Assembly (NCBI RefSeq): GCF_000315625.1
Contig: NW_005434667.1
Location: 1,108,438-1,172,437, forward strand
Length of the DNA: 64,000 bases
Reading direction: 5' to 3'
Source: Guillardia theta CCMP2712
Lineage: Eukaryota; Cryptophyceae; Pyrenomonadales; Geminigeraceae
Of this stretch, positions 34,360 through 45,778 are shown in pieces; position 1 is the first letter of the stretch; the number at the start of each line of letters is the position of its first letter. The notes under the pieces are model-generated. The model searched no databases and was not told the DNA's origin. It worked only from the letters and a program-made list of their open reading frames with translations. The position numbers and the translations under genes were made by a program.

Positions 34360-37300
34360 ATGCAAACATTAGTAGATGAATTCCTTGCAACCGCACAATC
34401 CTTCCCCGAACACAGCGCGATCGAGCTGGCCGATGGATTCAGCATCTCCTATCAGCATGTGAGCTCGCGATCAGATGTACGTCACGTGTGATCACACCTG
34501 ACAGGTGAAGATGCTGGTTCTTCATGCTGCATGGGTGTTGGCAAAGCATGGAGTGCAGCAGGAATATGCTATTGCGCTGACAGCCGACGAGGGTTTGACT
34601 ATGGTGCTGAGCCAACTCGCAATCCTTGTGGCAGGAGGCTATTTCGTTCCTCTCGACACGAAGCTGCCTCATGAGTGAGAATAAAGAACAACAACAAGAT
34701 GGTTCAATGCCCACTGATTTGATACAGACGACTGCAATACATAATCCAAGATTGCAAGGCGAGACTGATTGTTTGTCATGATCAAAACATTGCCAAGGTT
34801 CTGCTTTCTTCAGATTGCTGTTTGTGCTGATACTTGAAACAGATCAACCAAGTCTTGGACGGATTGAAGGCTGGGGGTCAAACGAGTATGTCACCACCGA
34901 CAGTCTTGTCGTGTAAAGAACTGTTTCCGGTGGACCTGGAGAGCTTAGTAGAGCTGTCGGGGTTCTTGTTGGGGATGTCAGCTGGTAGGCAACTAGCAAC
35001 TTGTGATCTGCCAGTCACACAAGTAACTGCTCATCATCTCTGTTGGGTCTACTACACATCTGGCTCGACGGGTCGGCCCAAGGGAGTCTTGTGCGAGCAC
35101 CGCAATGCGCTAGCCTACGTCCGGAACCACCCTTTCTACTCTGAGATGTCGGAGAGCGCAAGGAAACGAGGAGAGGAAAAGCGCAAGAGAATTCTGTGCG
35201 CCAGCGCTTTCACCTTCGACCCTTCTTCCGGGGATATCTTCGCTGCTCTGTGCCATGGCGACGTGCTCTGTCTTTCAAGCCGATCGAAGCTGATGGTAGA
35301 CTTTGGTGAGACAATCCTGAGCTGTGGCGCGACCCATGTGTGTAGCACTCCCATCCTATGGCGGACCATCCAGGAGCCGGTAGACAAGTATACAGAGCTA
35401 GAGGTCGTTGCTCTTGGGGGGGAGGCGATGCCACGGGAGCTGGTGGAGAAGTGGGCAGATCGTGTTTGTCTGTTGAATGTTTACGGGACGACGGAAGCGA
35501 CTGTCTACCAGACGATGAGGAAGATGGAGGTCGGAGACAACCCGAGGATGATCGGCAGACCTCTGACTGGAGTTCTGGTGAAGGTGATCGGTGAGGATGG
35601 AGAGGAGGCTAAGGAAGGGGAGACGGGCGAGTTGCATGTGGGAGGAGAGCAGGTATCGCGCGGTTATCTTGGACTACCTGAGTTGACTGAGAGCAAATTC
35701 TACTCGCAAGAAACAAGATTCTACAGGACAGGAGATCTGTTCCGTGTACTTGGAAGTGACATGGAGTTCATCGGTCGTCTTGATTCACAAGTGAAGCTGA
35801 TGGGAATGCGGGTAGAACTGGGAGAGGTAGAAGAATCGATCAAAGCAAGCGAGGTCGTGGTTGACACCGCTGTCTTGCTCGATGAGACCAAGACGTCTCT
35901 GTCTTGTGTATGCCAGCTGAAGGACGAACTGAAAGATTTCAAAGACGACGATGTTGTCGAGAATGTGCTTCGTTCTCTTTGTAGTCGCATACTTCCCAAG
36001 GCTCTTTGTCCCAAGATTTACAAGTTCGTAGATCTTCTGCCGGTGTTGCCGACAGGAAAGCGCGACATTGTGACACTGAGGAAGCTTGTTAGCGAGGCCT
36101 CGCCTGTCCAGACGTCTGCGACTCATGGCTGGGTTCTGACAGAGATGGAGAGCAAAGTTGCGCATGTATGGAAGAGCGTCTTGGGGTTGAAAGAATCAGA
36201 AATATCTCCTCACGACGATTTCTTCCTTCTTGGAGGCGATTCTCTCGCAGCCCTGGCGGTCACTAAACGTCTCCTTCAATGGGAGCAGACAGGCTCTCTT
36301 GTAAGTTGCTTATTCATCCTGCCAGGTCTGAAGAATATCTCGGTGTAGGACGGAAACAAACCATTCCACTGGCCTGTTGACGGGGTCGTGCAAGGACCTT
36401 TATCTGTCAAATTCCTCCTCAAGCATTCGACTGTACGTGACTATAGTTCACACCTACAGGCATTTCAATATTTCTATTCACTCTCTTTCTGCAAAGACTG
36501 ACCTCGATCTAGTCGTCAAGCGTCGTACTACCGTCGTCGGAGGCCGAAGGGAACATGTTGAAGAGAAAGTTTGAAGCTGAAAGCATCGAGTCAATGTTTT
36601 CTTGAGCATGCATTGACGTACAACTGCTCACTGTCGTTGCAGGGACATGAGCCGAGGATATGAAAGTAGGGAAGAGAAGGAGGAGCTTTCAAGCTCAGCA
36701 AAGAAATCTATCAACTGCTTGTATAAAGTAAGGCAGATCAACGTTACACAACCGATCTGACTGGTCGGTTGCAACAAGATTGCTCAGAAGGGCTGCTGGC
36801 TTCTAGCAGAAGTTCTGCTCCGAGACAAGCAAGTGAGACCGGATGGGTTCGTCACCAAGCATGTGAGTCGTTCAGAGCTTCGGATGGGATCTCACATTAT
36901 CCCCCCGTCATCTCAGCATCCCGGGAATTCGCCGTTGCATCTTGCGGCAGCTTCTGGACACCTCGAGGTCCCTGAGAGCTCTCGCTCCCCTCGATGTGAA
37001 GGCGTTTGTAGGTTGTGAAGGCGCTGATCGAGGCAAACGCTTCTCTCAACATTGTGAACCCGGTTGGCTTCTTGCTTGCCGACGTCTAGATTTCATGGTT
37101 GACCTCACCAGGAACACGTGACCCCATTACACCTTGCTGCTGCCAACTGCGTCAAGACGCTCAAGGTGGTTCGTTCCTCTTTTGTTGACGCATCATGACG
37201 TATCGTCTCAGTACCTGCTGGACTTGGGCGCTCCCGTAAGGTGCAAGGACGCAAACAAGCAGGTGGATCATGATGCTGTTGCCGTGTGAAGCGAGCTAAG

Positions 37301-37531
37301 TTGAACTCGTTGCAGACTGTGCTGCACTATGCTGCAAGGAGCGGCAACCTAGAGACTATCTCAGAGCTGCTGGCAAGAGGCTCCAAGGATCTTGATGCGT
37401 CCGATAAATGGAATCGACAGCCGCTACACTGGGCGATCCTCAACGAGCATGCAGATGCCGTGGAGCTCCTGCTGAGAAATGGTGCGAAGCGAGAACCTCC
37501 GCTCATCCCGGATCGCGTGCACAGGTCGTAG
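34360..37531 (+). CDS. NRPS-like protein: adenylation domain, carrier domain, ankyrin repeats
   Basis: The ATG at 34360 (MQTLVDEFLATAQSFPEHSA) leads through exons 34360-34458, 34505-34674, 34728-34797, 34843-36300 and 36349-36432, all phase-checked. The A domain has core motifs WVYYTSGSTGRPKGVL, NVYGTTEATV, YRTGDLF, GRLDSQVKLMGMRVELGEVE and the A10 lysine in LPTGKRDIV. A carrier (thiolation) domain follows with the phosphopantetheine Ser in FFLLGGDSLAAL (36225-36255). A short exon, GNKPFHWPVDGVVQGPLSVK, and less certain exons link to ankyrin repeats: NSPLHLAAASGHLE, KALIEANASLNIVN, VTPLHLAAANC, YLLDLGAPV, TVLHYAARSGNLETISELLA and QPLHWAILNEHADAVELLLR. No condensation or reductase domain is seen. 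It would activate an amino or carboxylic acid and load it on itself; substrate unknown. The stop at 37531 could be replaced by a further exon ending at 37662. Confidence 0.85.
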
Positions 37532-37842
37532 TGATGATTGTGAAGTGTCGAACTGACTCCAGCTGGTGCACTCAGGAGGAGGACAAGCTTGAAGGCAGAA
37601 GGACCTGTCGAACTCTCGCGACGACTCTTCCCCCCCGATCACAGAATCAACCTTCTTCTTGAGAGCTTCAAGTAACCTCAATAAAGTTTCTATTCTGCGC
37701 ATCACTATGCAGCTAGCATGAGTTGAGTCAGTTAGTTCAGTAGGATAGAGAGGCGCTCGGGCAGACTTCCAAACCCTAGACTAGGTAGTGTATGTCTGGG
37801 TGAAAGGAATTTTTGACTTTTTTTTCCCCTCCCCGACGGATC
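37532..37842. other. Spacer between tandem plus-strand genes
   Basis: This 311-bp spacer may include a last small exon of the ankyrin gene (open to 37662). The pyrimidine run just before 37843 precedes the next start codon. Nothing else is recognisable. Confidence 0.4.
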
Positions 37843-39568
37843 ATGGCAGCGGAGAAAGCGCGATGGCTTGCTCGTCTGGGCTGTCTGATAGCAGCACAGC
37901 AAGAGGAAGAGGAAGCGAGTCAGTCAGACAGCGAGCAGAAGGTCAGCCTGTCAAGCAGCAGCGAAATCAAGTACGTGAGGGCGATGCATCGGGCACAGAA
38001 GCAATCCACTGAGTTGTTGAGGACCTTGTTTCATGCCGTCGTGAATCAGCGTAATGCTGATGAAGGTGTTTTGCTGGAGGAATGTCTGCAGGTCCCGAGA
38101 CATTGTTGTTGACGATTCTAGTTTCTGCCATTCACCTGATGTACAGGCTTATGACGAGATTGAACGAGCACGAAATCAGATCAAGGTTGAAGCAGACCAA
38201 GTTTATTTGAACCTGTTCTCTTCAATCCTCTCCGAAATCGAACGATTTGCAGTCACCAATCACTCAACATCTCAACAAGACGGCAACGAGATAGGAAAGA
38301 TCGTCTTATCTCTGGTAGTACAAAACATCCAAGTTCTTTCCCGATGATTGCTGCAGAACATCATGGATACCGCCAACATATTTGATGCATGTTTGGAACA
38401 AGAAATAGCATGCGGCATAAAACCACAAATTTCTGATGTAATCCTTCACCTTCTCCACTCTCGCTTACCCGCGTTTTACAGTCTGGAAACGTGGAAATCG
38501 AGAACAGTGTCAGACGTACCTGCTGATAAGCTCTTCTTCAGACTAACACTTGGCATATTGACAGGCCTTGGTTCACTTCTAATCGAGTCCAAGAGTCAGC
38601 ATCGTCTGGTTGAAGACATGTTGTGGGAAGAACGAGTACAGCTTCATAGTTCTCATATCTTCAAAGCTAACAAAGTAGTGCAGGCCAAGTGCGAAAAATT
38701 GGAGTCCAGGCTCCGCAACTTGCAGCATCGTTGTACTTCTTTAGAGCGCAAGTTCCAAATCTCGAAAGAGAGCGGAAGGGACGATGGAAGTCTCAGTTGT
38801 TCTGAAGATAACACATTCCAAGGATTTCAGAGCCCTGGCGAGGATTTCAGCAATATCCTACCTAGTCACGAGTCGCTGACACCAACCAAGTTTGACAACC
38901 TTGGAGCATCCAGCACTCTACAGGAGCATGTCAACCAGCATTTCAATAAGTACCCCAGCGACAAAATAGAAGACTTGCAAACGTCTGCACAAGAGCATAC
39001 TGGATCGAATCTGCATCCTCTCACACACAACAGCGTCGTCGTTGACACTGCAGAGGATAGCGCAACTGACGTTTCTCCTCAAAAATCTTTTGCTTCAATT
39101 CTGAAAGACTTCAGAAGATTATCAGGAAAGGAGCCCAAGAAAGCAGAACAAGAGCAGGATCCCTCCGAAGTGGAATTACGACAGATTTTTGGGATCAGGT
39201 TGTCACAATCATATCCCTTCACAATAGAAGAAGCGCAGTCGGAACACGTGAAGCATACTCTGCCGGTAATGCAATCAAGGGCGAATGATTGTTTTACTAT
39301 GGTACAGGCTGGTAGCATTCTTGTAGGCATCAATGGCAAACGAACTAAACAGATGGCTCGCAAAGAAGTCCTTCAACACTTTCTGCAAGGAGATGTCGTA
39401 CTGCAGGTATGCTTCATTAACAAGGCTGGATTCTCATTCCTCACTCAGGTGCTGTCAAGCAACAACGACGTCGTCAGCTCTCGCATGGTTAAACCACCTT
39501 TTGCAGACAAGCCGCGTCACGTTTGGGCGTATAGCATACATTTGATGCGTGAAAACAGTTTAGAATGA
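37843..39568 (+). CDS. Coiled-coil protein with C-terminal PDZ-like domain
   Basis: The ATG at 37843 gives MAAEKARWLARLGCLIAAQQ and a helical, acidic N-terminus. Intron 1 follows ECLQ at about 38090 and ends before AYDEIERARNQIKVEADQVY. Intron 2, 38315-38356, is only 42 nt: a stop in the exon frame at about 38345 is removed by GTAGTA...GCTGCAG, joining IVLSL to NIMDTANIFDA. The central part is helical with a coiled coil (ANKVVQAKCEKLESRLRNLQ), then a Ser/Asp-rich linker. At residues near the end, FTMVQAGSILVGINGKRTKQ followed by EVLQHFLQGDVVLQVCF has the shape of a PDZ domain's second half. No catalytic motif is present. A scaffold role is plausible but unproven. It converges on the minus-strand gene ending at 39711. 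Confidence 0.72.
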
Positions 39569-39710
39569 AGTCCATCTCAAGAAACCAGCAATCAAGATAA
39601 TTTCAAATACAGAACTGCTTTATTCTTCTCAGCCTACAGGGGTACAGATTACAAGTTTACTTGTACCTGCAATGAAAGAATCTCAGAAGAAAAATCATCC
39701 AATGCAACAG

Positions 39711-41068
39711 CTACCAGAAGTTTTGCTTCTTGGAAAATCCAGTGGTGTGGGTAGGGTTCATGTCTCCACCATTGACTCCGTCCACACGATGGTAGAAGGC
39801 ATAGCCGTTGTCGTTGCCACTGGGCCACTTATGTATAGTCAAACATTTGCATCATGACAAAGAGGAAGAAACTCACGAAGTCGAGATCTTCCGTGGTTCT
39901 AACGTTAGCGAAAGTCTGCAACACCTGAAACATCTAACAAAGCTGTCAAGCGATCGAGACAAGGAACCGCAACACTACTTGAAATCATCTCTGATCGGAC
40001 TAGCATGCTCCATTGACATGTATCAACTAGGAGGTGCAAGGAGCAATGCAAACACAGAGCACTGACTAGACTCCCAGCATCATGGGGGACATTCGCAGGA
40101 GTGCGCTTCTACTTCTATCACACGGTCTCGCTGCAGACATGGCATCGACTGTTCTATTTCCGGAGTCAAAAAAATTTCAAGAAACTAGACCGCATCCCCA
40201 CTCAAGATGGATACTACTGCCAGGCACCTGACTGCCAGGCTTGAGCTCAGGGCAGAGCTCAGGGTGCGTGCCGCCGGGCCAATCGCCGGGAGTGCGGTGA
40301 CCGACAGCCTCGGGCCCGGCTGCTCCGATCGGACTCACGACCCGCCGGGCCTCTACAAGACGGTTTCGAGGCTCTGATCGTCACGCTCAGCCTCAGCCGG
40401 GCGCTCCGATAGCGCACAGATTGGCGGCAGCATCGCGCCGATCGTCGATCATGGTCACACAGTACTACAACGGTGGGGGGCCGCTGGCCATCAGCTGGAC
40501 GATAGTTCAAGGGCTTGACTCCTGGACAGCTGCGCCCGGCTCGGTACGCTGATCAGCTTGTAGCCCCGACTGGCACGATGAAAAGAAAACAAGAACTATG
40601 AAGTACCAGCGCAGATTTCGCACGGCAGAGTTGAATTGATTCACAACTTGATTCCGCTCCTTTATTCCCTTTCGTTTTCCCATCGCTATACCGACACGGC
40701 AGTGGACTTTCCTAGTTGTGTGCAGCATCTGCTTATCATACATACAACACGAATCGTTTTCACAGCATGGCAAAGCAGCAGATTAGCTGCACCTGAGAAT
40801 GAGGTCAGAACCTACTTCGAGGGCACAAATGCTGTTTCACATTGAAGGAAATCCAGGTTGATAGTCGGTGTTTACTGTGACAGTTGTATCGATAGTTCCG
40901 ACCTGGTGAAAGACTTACGAGACAAACCATCGCACTCCAGGCTTACTGCTGGCTCGTTCCATAGATCAGTGTCTCCGCTGACCTGTCAATAGCAACTTGA
41001 GGGATACGGAAAAGTCGGAAGAGCAAGGTCACCTCTGATTCCGTGATTGGCTGTCTTCTATCGGCCAT
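39711..41068 (-). CDS. Small hypothetical protein, multi-exon
   Basis: The ATG at 41068 (MADRRQPITESE) splices to VSGDTDLWNEPAVSLECDGL (about 41000-40925) with matching phase. Unresolved middle exon(s) follow, then VLQTFANVRTTEDLDF and the last exon WPSGNDNGYAFYHRVDGVNG, ending GFSKKQNFW and TAG at 39711. The pieces read as ordinary soluble protein without membrane spans. I recognise no family. The gene seems to span a GC-rich repeat (about 40190-40560), which would then be intronic. The start codon shares the palindrome CCATGG with a possible plus-strand ATG at 41067. Confidence 0.5.
40190..40560. repeat. GC-rich block with CCGGGCC words
   Basis: This stretch is far richer in G+C than its flanks and is full of CCGGGC/GCCCGG words and small direct repeats such as GAGCTCAGGGC. 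It resembles in composition the inside of the inverted-repeat element at 57964-58490 and the fragment at 26425-26465, but I could not align them. It is non-coding in all frames at more than about 80 codons. Confidence 0.5.
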
Positions 41069-41600
41069 GGCATCGCACGCTCCTGAACCTCAAGTAAGGT
41101 CGTCCGTATAGATCAACATAGATCTTTGAGCGAGTCAAAATCACCAAAAGCATCGACGGTCATGAGTGACTGCAACTTCCTCACGATGCCAAACTGTTGT
41201 ATTGGTTTCAGCTGATTGATCGAAGAGCATGCGCCAAGATACATGCAATCGAAGCAGGTTTACATGTGCGAAGATATCAAGGTAATGACGCAAGACCAAG
41301 GACAATCAAACAAAGACATCATCGCTGTGACGAACAAACATGATAAGTTTAGTGTTCCTATCGTGAGTTCATCAAGAGGTTTCAAGGCAAACAAGTATTC
41401 TATTCTAATGGAGTTCAACATATCAACACGGGTAAGGATCATATTTGTCATGAAAGAATATCTTTTCCCAGCAAGAATGCTCCATAAATTTCATTTGTTC
41501 GGCAGAGTATCGCTCACCATGGCTCCCGATTTGGACAGAAACGGAAATGTAACCGAGAACTCGTTGTCAACGGTAAAGTAACTGAAATCGTTGACAAAAC
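41067..41600 (+). CDS. Possible small plus-strand gene, exon structure unresolved
   Basis: MASHAPEPQ followed by a GTAAGG donor at 41067-41093, then open exons around 41212-41290 and 41500-41590 (one frame reads HHGSRFGQKRKCNRELVVNG, then KVTEIVDKTTSQR). Splice phases could not be reconciled between pieces. The start overlaps the minus-strand start at 41068. It could also be 5' sequence of the next gene or chance. No domain recognised. Confidence 0.25.
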
Positions 41601-41702
41601 AACGAGTCAAAGGGTGGGGTGGTTGATTATTTTAAGGGGTATGTTTCTGGTCAATGATAGGGGTGATATGGTACCTTATGGTTGGTGGGGTGGCCAGGGG
41701 AG

Positions 41703-43124
41703 ATGGGGGTGGAGAGAGCAACGGACATGGCGGGGGTCGATGGTGGTGATCGGCCATGCTGGCGGCTGCAGATGCACCGGAGAGGAGAAGATGTGCCAGA
41801 TCCGCATGGTCCTCCTTCATGGCCGAGACGACCTCCTGACATGGGAGGGTTCCTGTCATCGATTGAAGGAACTGAGCGGAGAGGGAGGAAGCATTTGTAC
41901 GATCCGCCATCAGGATATGTGAGTGCTCCTTTATATCCCTTCATCTGCACACTCCCGCATAATCCTTGCTCTGCAACCCAAAACAGAAGTCTATCTACTT
42001 CCTTTTTTTTGCCTATTAACGAGTGCTTGCCGCCTCTCACGTTTCTCATCAGATGCCGCCAATCAACAGGGAACAGGTCTGGAAGTCGACGAGCAAGTTT
42101 GTGCAAGAACCGAATAGAATCAGCAACCAGAAGACAGGCAGAAAGTTTGTGGAAAATGTGAGTATCACTCAATTGGCTTTGCTTCTTCCTTGAAGTCTGA
42201 TCATATCACACAGTTTGCTCAACAGAATCGGGTTGAAGATTTGGGTTGGACTGGTAACTTCAACAACTACACGGGCCCTCGCCACTATGATCCAAAGCCG
42301 ACGACTCTTCATCCTGATGACAAATCCAAGTCTTTCTATGTAGAAAACATGATGGGAACGAAGAAGGTGGTCCTCTCGAAGGATATGGGATTGAAACTGT
42401 ACTACGACGATGGGGAAAGGCGGTGCGAAAGACCAGCCACGGAGTGGTCTCTTGAATCACTGATACAGCGAAAGATTAGAGTCCCAGATCTTGAAGATAG
42501 ACGAAATGGCATCGGAGTTGCAAATCCTGGCGACAAAGGTTATGGGACAGCGGATCATGCGCCCGAGTATGCAGCCATGTTGTTGGAAGAGAACATGAGA
42601 AGGGGAAACATGTCTAGAAAGGTGATGAGTACCATAGGAAAGTCCTGGTCGCAGTCATCTTCCGATGTGAACTTGGATAAGAAGGGACGCAGAATGAGCG
42701 ATTACATTCAGATCTACTGCAAAACTCCTTACCGGAAGAACTCCATGTACATTCATCGAAATGCAACGACCAGCGAAATAGCGGATCTGGCGGGAGGTAA
42801 TGCCATGCCCTTGTTTGTTTCGTTTGTGTAATGTGTATCCTTGAGAAATCTTGTACTGAAACGTTCATGACAGAGGGAGGATCTCGGAAATTTCATATTC
42901 TTTTCAAGGGCAAGATAGTCCAACCACATCATCGTCTACTAGAGCTGGGAATTCGTGCCAAGAGCACCGTCGAGCTGATCCTCGAGCCCGAGCCGACTGA
43001 GCACAAGATGACATACGTTGAGAAAGAGAACCTGCGGAGGATTGAGGAAGATGTAGAGACAGTTAAGGAGCTGACAGCAGCAGAGTCAAGATTTCCAACG
43101 TCCCAGGAAGAGAAAGAGGACTGA
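41703..43124 (+). CDS. Conserved-looking protein with C-terminal ubiquitin-like fold
   Basis: The first exon is Pro/Arg-rich (DPHGPPSWPRRPPDMGG, then RKHLYDPPSGY). Exons join in frame: PSGY to MPPINREQVWKSTSKFVQEP across 41920-42053, then KFVEN to FAQQNRVEDLGWTGNFNNYT. A long exon (42214-42800) has a conserved-looking core (HYDPKPTTLHPDDKSKSFYV, then DDGERRCERPATEWSLESLI). The last part is ubiquitin-like: YIQIYCKTPYRKNSMYIHRN, then RKFHILFKGKIVQPHHRLLE and STVELILEPEP, ending in a charged helix and stop at 43124. The start could be 41703, 41727 or another in-frame ATG, as the upstream sequence is a G-rich repeat. I cannot name the family. Confidence 0.65.
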
Positions 43125-43265
43125 TAGAGTACATATAATTGATGATTTGGTTTAGTTAATCACAGCTCTTTGAATCTACATGGCAGTGTAAAATATGTCC
43201 AGTAATGTTTCACGGGATCCTAATGTCCGTTAGAATGTGATTTAGTAACCGGGCCTGAGTGGAAG

Positions 43266-44208
43266 TCAGTTGCCTGGAAAGGATAACAGGGATTCCCTTG
43301 CCTGTGCAGGAGTCAAATTCAGACGATCTGCAGTCTGATGCAGATTCGAAAATGACGTGCCGTCGATTTGCAACGCATCGTCAATCTGTAAATCGCTTAT
43401 AAGCCACTGCAGGAAACTTTTTGTTTGTGCAGAACTCCACGAGAGAATCTGCAAGAAAGATCAAGGTGCAATCGTGGCAAACGACAAGCGTAACCTCTGG
43501 AGGTAGATACGGCCACGGAATGACTCGCGATGATCGATACGCTCTTGATGACTCCTCCTGTATCTCCTCCTCGCCTGATGTTGAAGGTTCGGCAGCGGTG
43601 TTGAGAAGAAGTTTTAGAAACAGATAAGTCTCGTTCGATTTGACTTGCGAGAAAGGCATCTTGTATTTTCGCTTGACAATGAGCTCAAGCTTGTCAGAGT
43701 ATGATGATTTGATTGTCGATTTGATTATGTTCATGCTTTCCTGCCACCTGAATGACACAACCATGAGTTTCTTCTCCTCCTGACCAAAAGCTCACCTCCT
43801 GTTGACCAGGCATTCAGCATTGACCGCCACGAGCTCGTCGCGCAATCTGAATGGTACATCCTCGTCCAGCACATGGAGAATCGGTTGAACTTTCTTCACA
43901 AGAATTGCCATTCTGTGTGATGTGGAGGTGATAGGTTCAATTTTTGATGTCGGCGACGTTCTAAACCCCTCAGGTGCTACTTCACAGCAAGTAGAGATCT
44001 GATTAAGCCCAACAGTGATTCCTAGCTCGCTGATCAACTCCTTGGCCGTCTCATCATCCGAGCTGCTATGATGCTGCTCATCAAGTGAATGTCTGTACGA
44101 TGGTTGAGTTTCAATGACTGTTGCTGGAGTGTCCTCCGAGTTCGCGGATTTTTCCTTGCTGTACATTCCAGGGAGTGAGAAGAACGAGATGGTTTGAATA
44201 GGAGCCAT
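43266..44208 (-). CDS. PDZ domain protein with C-terminal SAM-like helical domain
   Basis: The ATG at 44208 (MAPIQTISFFSLPGMYSKEK) starts a Ser-rich region, then a PDZ-like domain near residues 95-165: RMAILVKKVQPILHVLDE, FRLRDELVAVNAECLVNRR, then after a short intron WQESMNIIKSTIKSSYSDKL and ELIVKRK. A second intron (ending CTTGCAG at about 43450) leads to ILSWSSAQTKSFLQWLISDL, then TADRLNLTPAQARESLLSFP, a compact helical bundle resembling SAM/pointed domains, with the stop at 43266. PDZ plus SAM is a typical scaffold combination. It converges on the ubiquitin-like gene with a 141-bp gap. Confidence 0.65.
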
Positions 44209-44910
44209 ACCGGTTTTGTGCGATAAACTCTTCCGAAGTCAATAGGATCTTCTTTTGGCGCCGGACTTTGGAAGTAGCAAGGTAATATTTTACCTGTCGA
44301 GATGCATTATTATTAGTGCAGATTCAAGAAAACAGCAAAGGTGTAAGTTAAAAAATTCCACCCTCTCCGAGGCATCAACATCTTCTTCTGTCTAACATTG
44401 AGATATGTTTGAGAGGTGTGCATCCTTATTGTCTTTGGATCTCAACATCAAACCTTTCTTCTTTCCTGCTCCATCGCAATCATCACAATGCTTACCACGT
44501 CCTTCATGTGGTCGCCATCTTGTGTCGTTCCCCCAGAAAGGGTGTTGAGGGTGGGGTAGCATCGACACCCGTTTGGATGACATTGGTCGTTGCGGAAATG
44601 TACCGGGTACAAGAAATAAACTACCCTACCCTCGGATTGCTTGCATCGGTGATTGAGATTCAATCGGGGGACAAGACAGTCGCAACACCTTGACTGATAT
44701 CCTTGGGGTCGATTATTTCTGCCCCAAATTCTTGACTATGTCTTGCTCTGAGGTGAACTTAGCACCAGCACCCAACAGCAGCGATCTTGTCAAGGTTTTT
44801 ACTGAGTCTTGAAGCGAGTCTTGAAGCGAGTCTTGACTAGTTTGACTTGTTTAATCTCCATCATGACAATAAATAAAACATCAGGTTTCGTCGCATGTCA
44901 ACGTGACACA
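44209..44910. other. Intergenic region with short TACCC-type sequence
   Basis: This lies between two minus-strand genes. Words such as GGGTGGGGTAG, GTACCGGGTAC and CTACCCTACCC occur at 44540-44640, like the islands at 380-1490. The AGCGAGTCTTGA unit is duplicated near 44812-44834. It should contain the promoter of the PDZ-SAM gene at its left end. No gene seen. Confidence 0.45.
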
Positions 44911-45730
44911 TCAATCATCATCATCATCATCGGAATTGTCTGAGACCGATGTGTCTGACAACGTCACCGAAGTGACCGAAGTGACCGAAGTCGCTGATAA
45001 AGTATCTTGTGACTCCTCCTCCTCAGCCTCCACCTCCTTCTCCGCGGTTTCTTCAGATGTCAATGCGCATGATTTCGCCATTTCCTCCCTCGGTGATGGT
45101 CTGCAGGGCAGATGAGAACGAGCTTGTATCGGAGATCACTCACCTGATTGTTGGATCAGAGTTCTCAACAAACGTTTCGTTGTCCACGAAGTTGTGCAGG
45201 TATGACAAGACGTCGTAGGCCGCTGCGCTGGCATCCCTGCAGGCATGCATGAGCGCTACATCCCACACAGCCGGCGCGTACGCAGGAGAGGAGGGGTCCA
45301 AGGAGACTTGAATGTAAACTTCGATCACCCGGGAGTTTGCGATCTCTCGGAAGGAGTTGACGGTGTAGTCCTCATAGCAGAACTCCGGAGAGCTGTTGGG
45401 GGACAACAATCAAATCATCGGAGAGAAGAGGTCGCAGGTCGCAGCGGGAAGAGGAGGAGGGGTTCAGTGAAGTGATGAGCTACCTGCAGTGCAAGCAGAC
45501 GGTGGAGATGGCTCTTGCTCCCTCCTGTCTGAGCTGGTAGGGCCCCGTGAGGCAAAGGGAGATCACTGCGCTCAACCCCCCTCGCTCCAGCACGTATCGC
45601 ACAGTCTGCGGCTCTCCGCCGTAGATGACCGCGGCGATGGTTCGCATGCCCTGGAAGGTGAGGATGAGGGGGGCAGGAGTAGAGAAGTAGAGAGAGAGAG
45701 AGAGAGAAAGAAGTAGAGAGAGAGAGAGAG

Positions 45731-45778
<48 letters not shown>

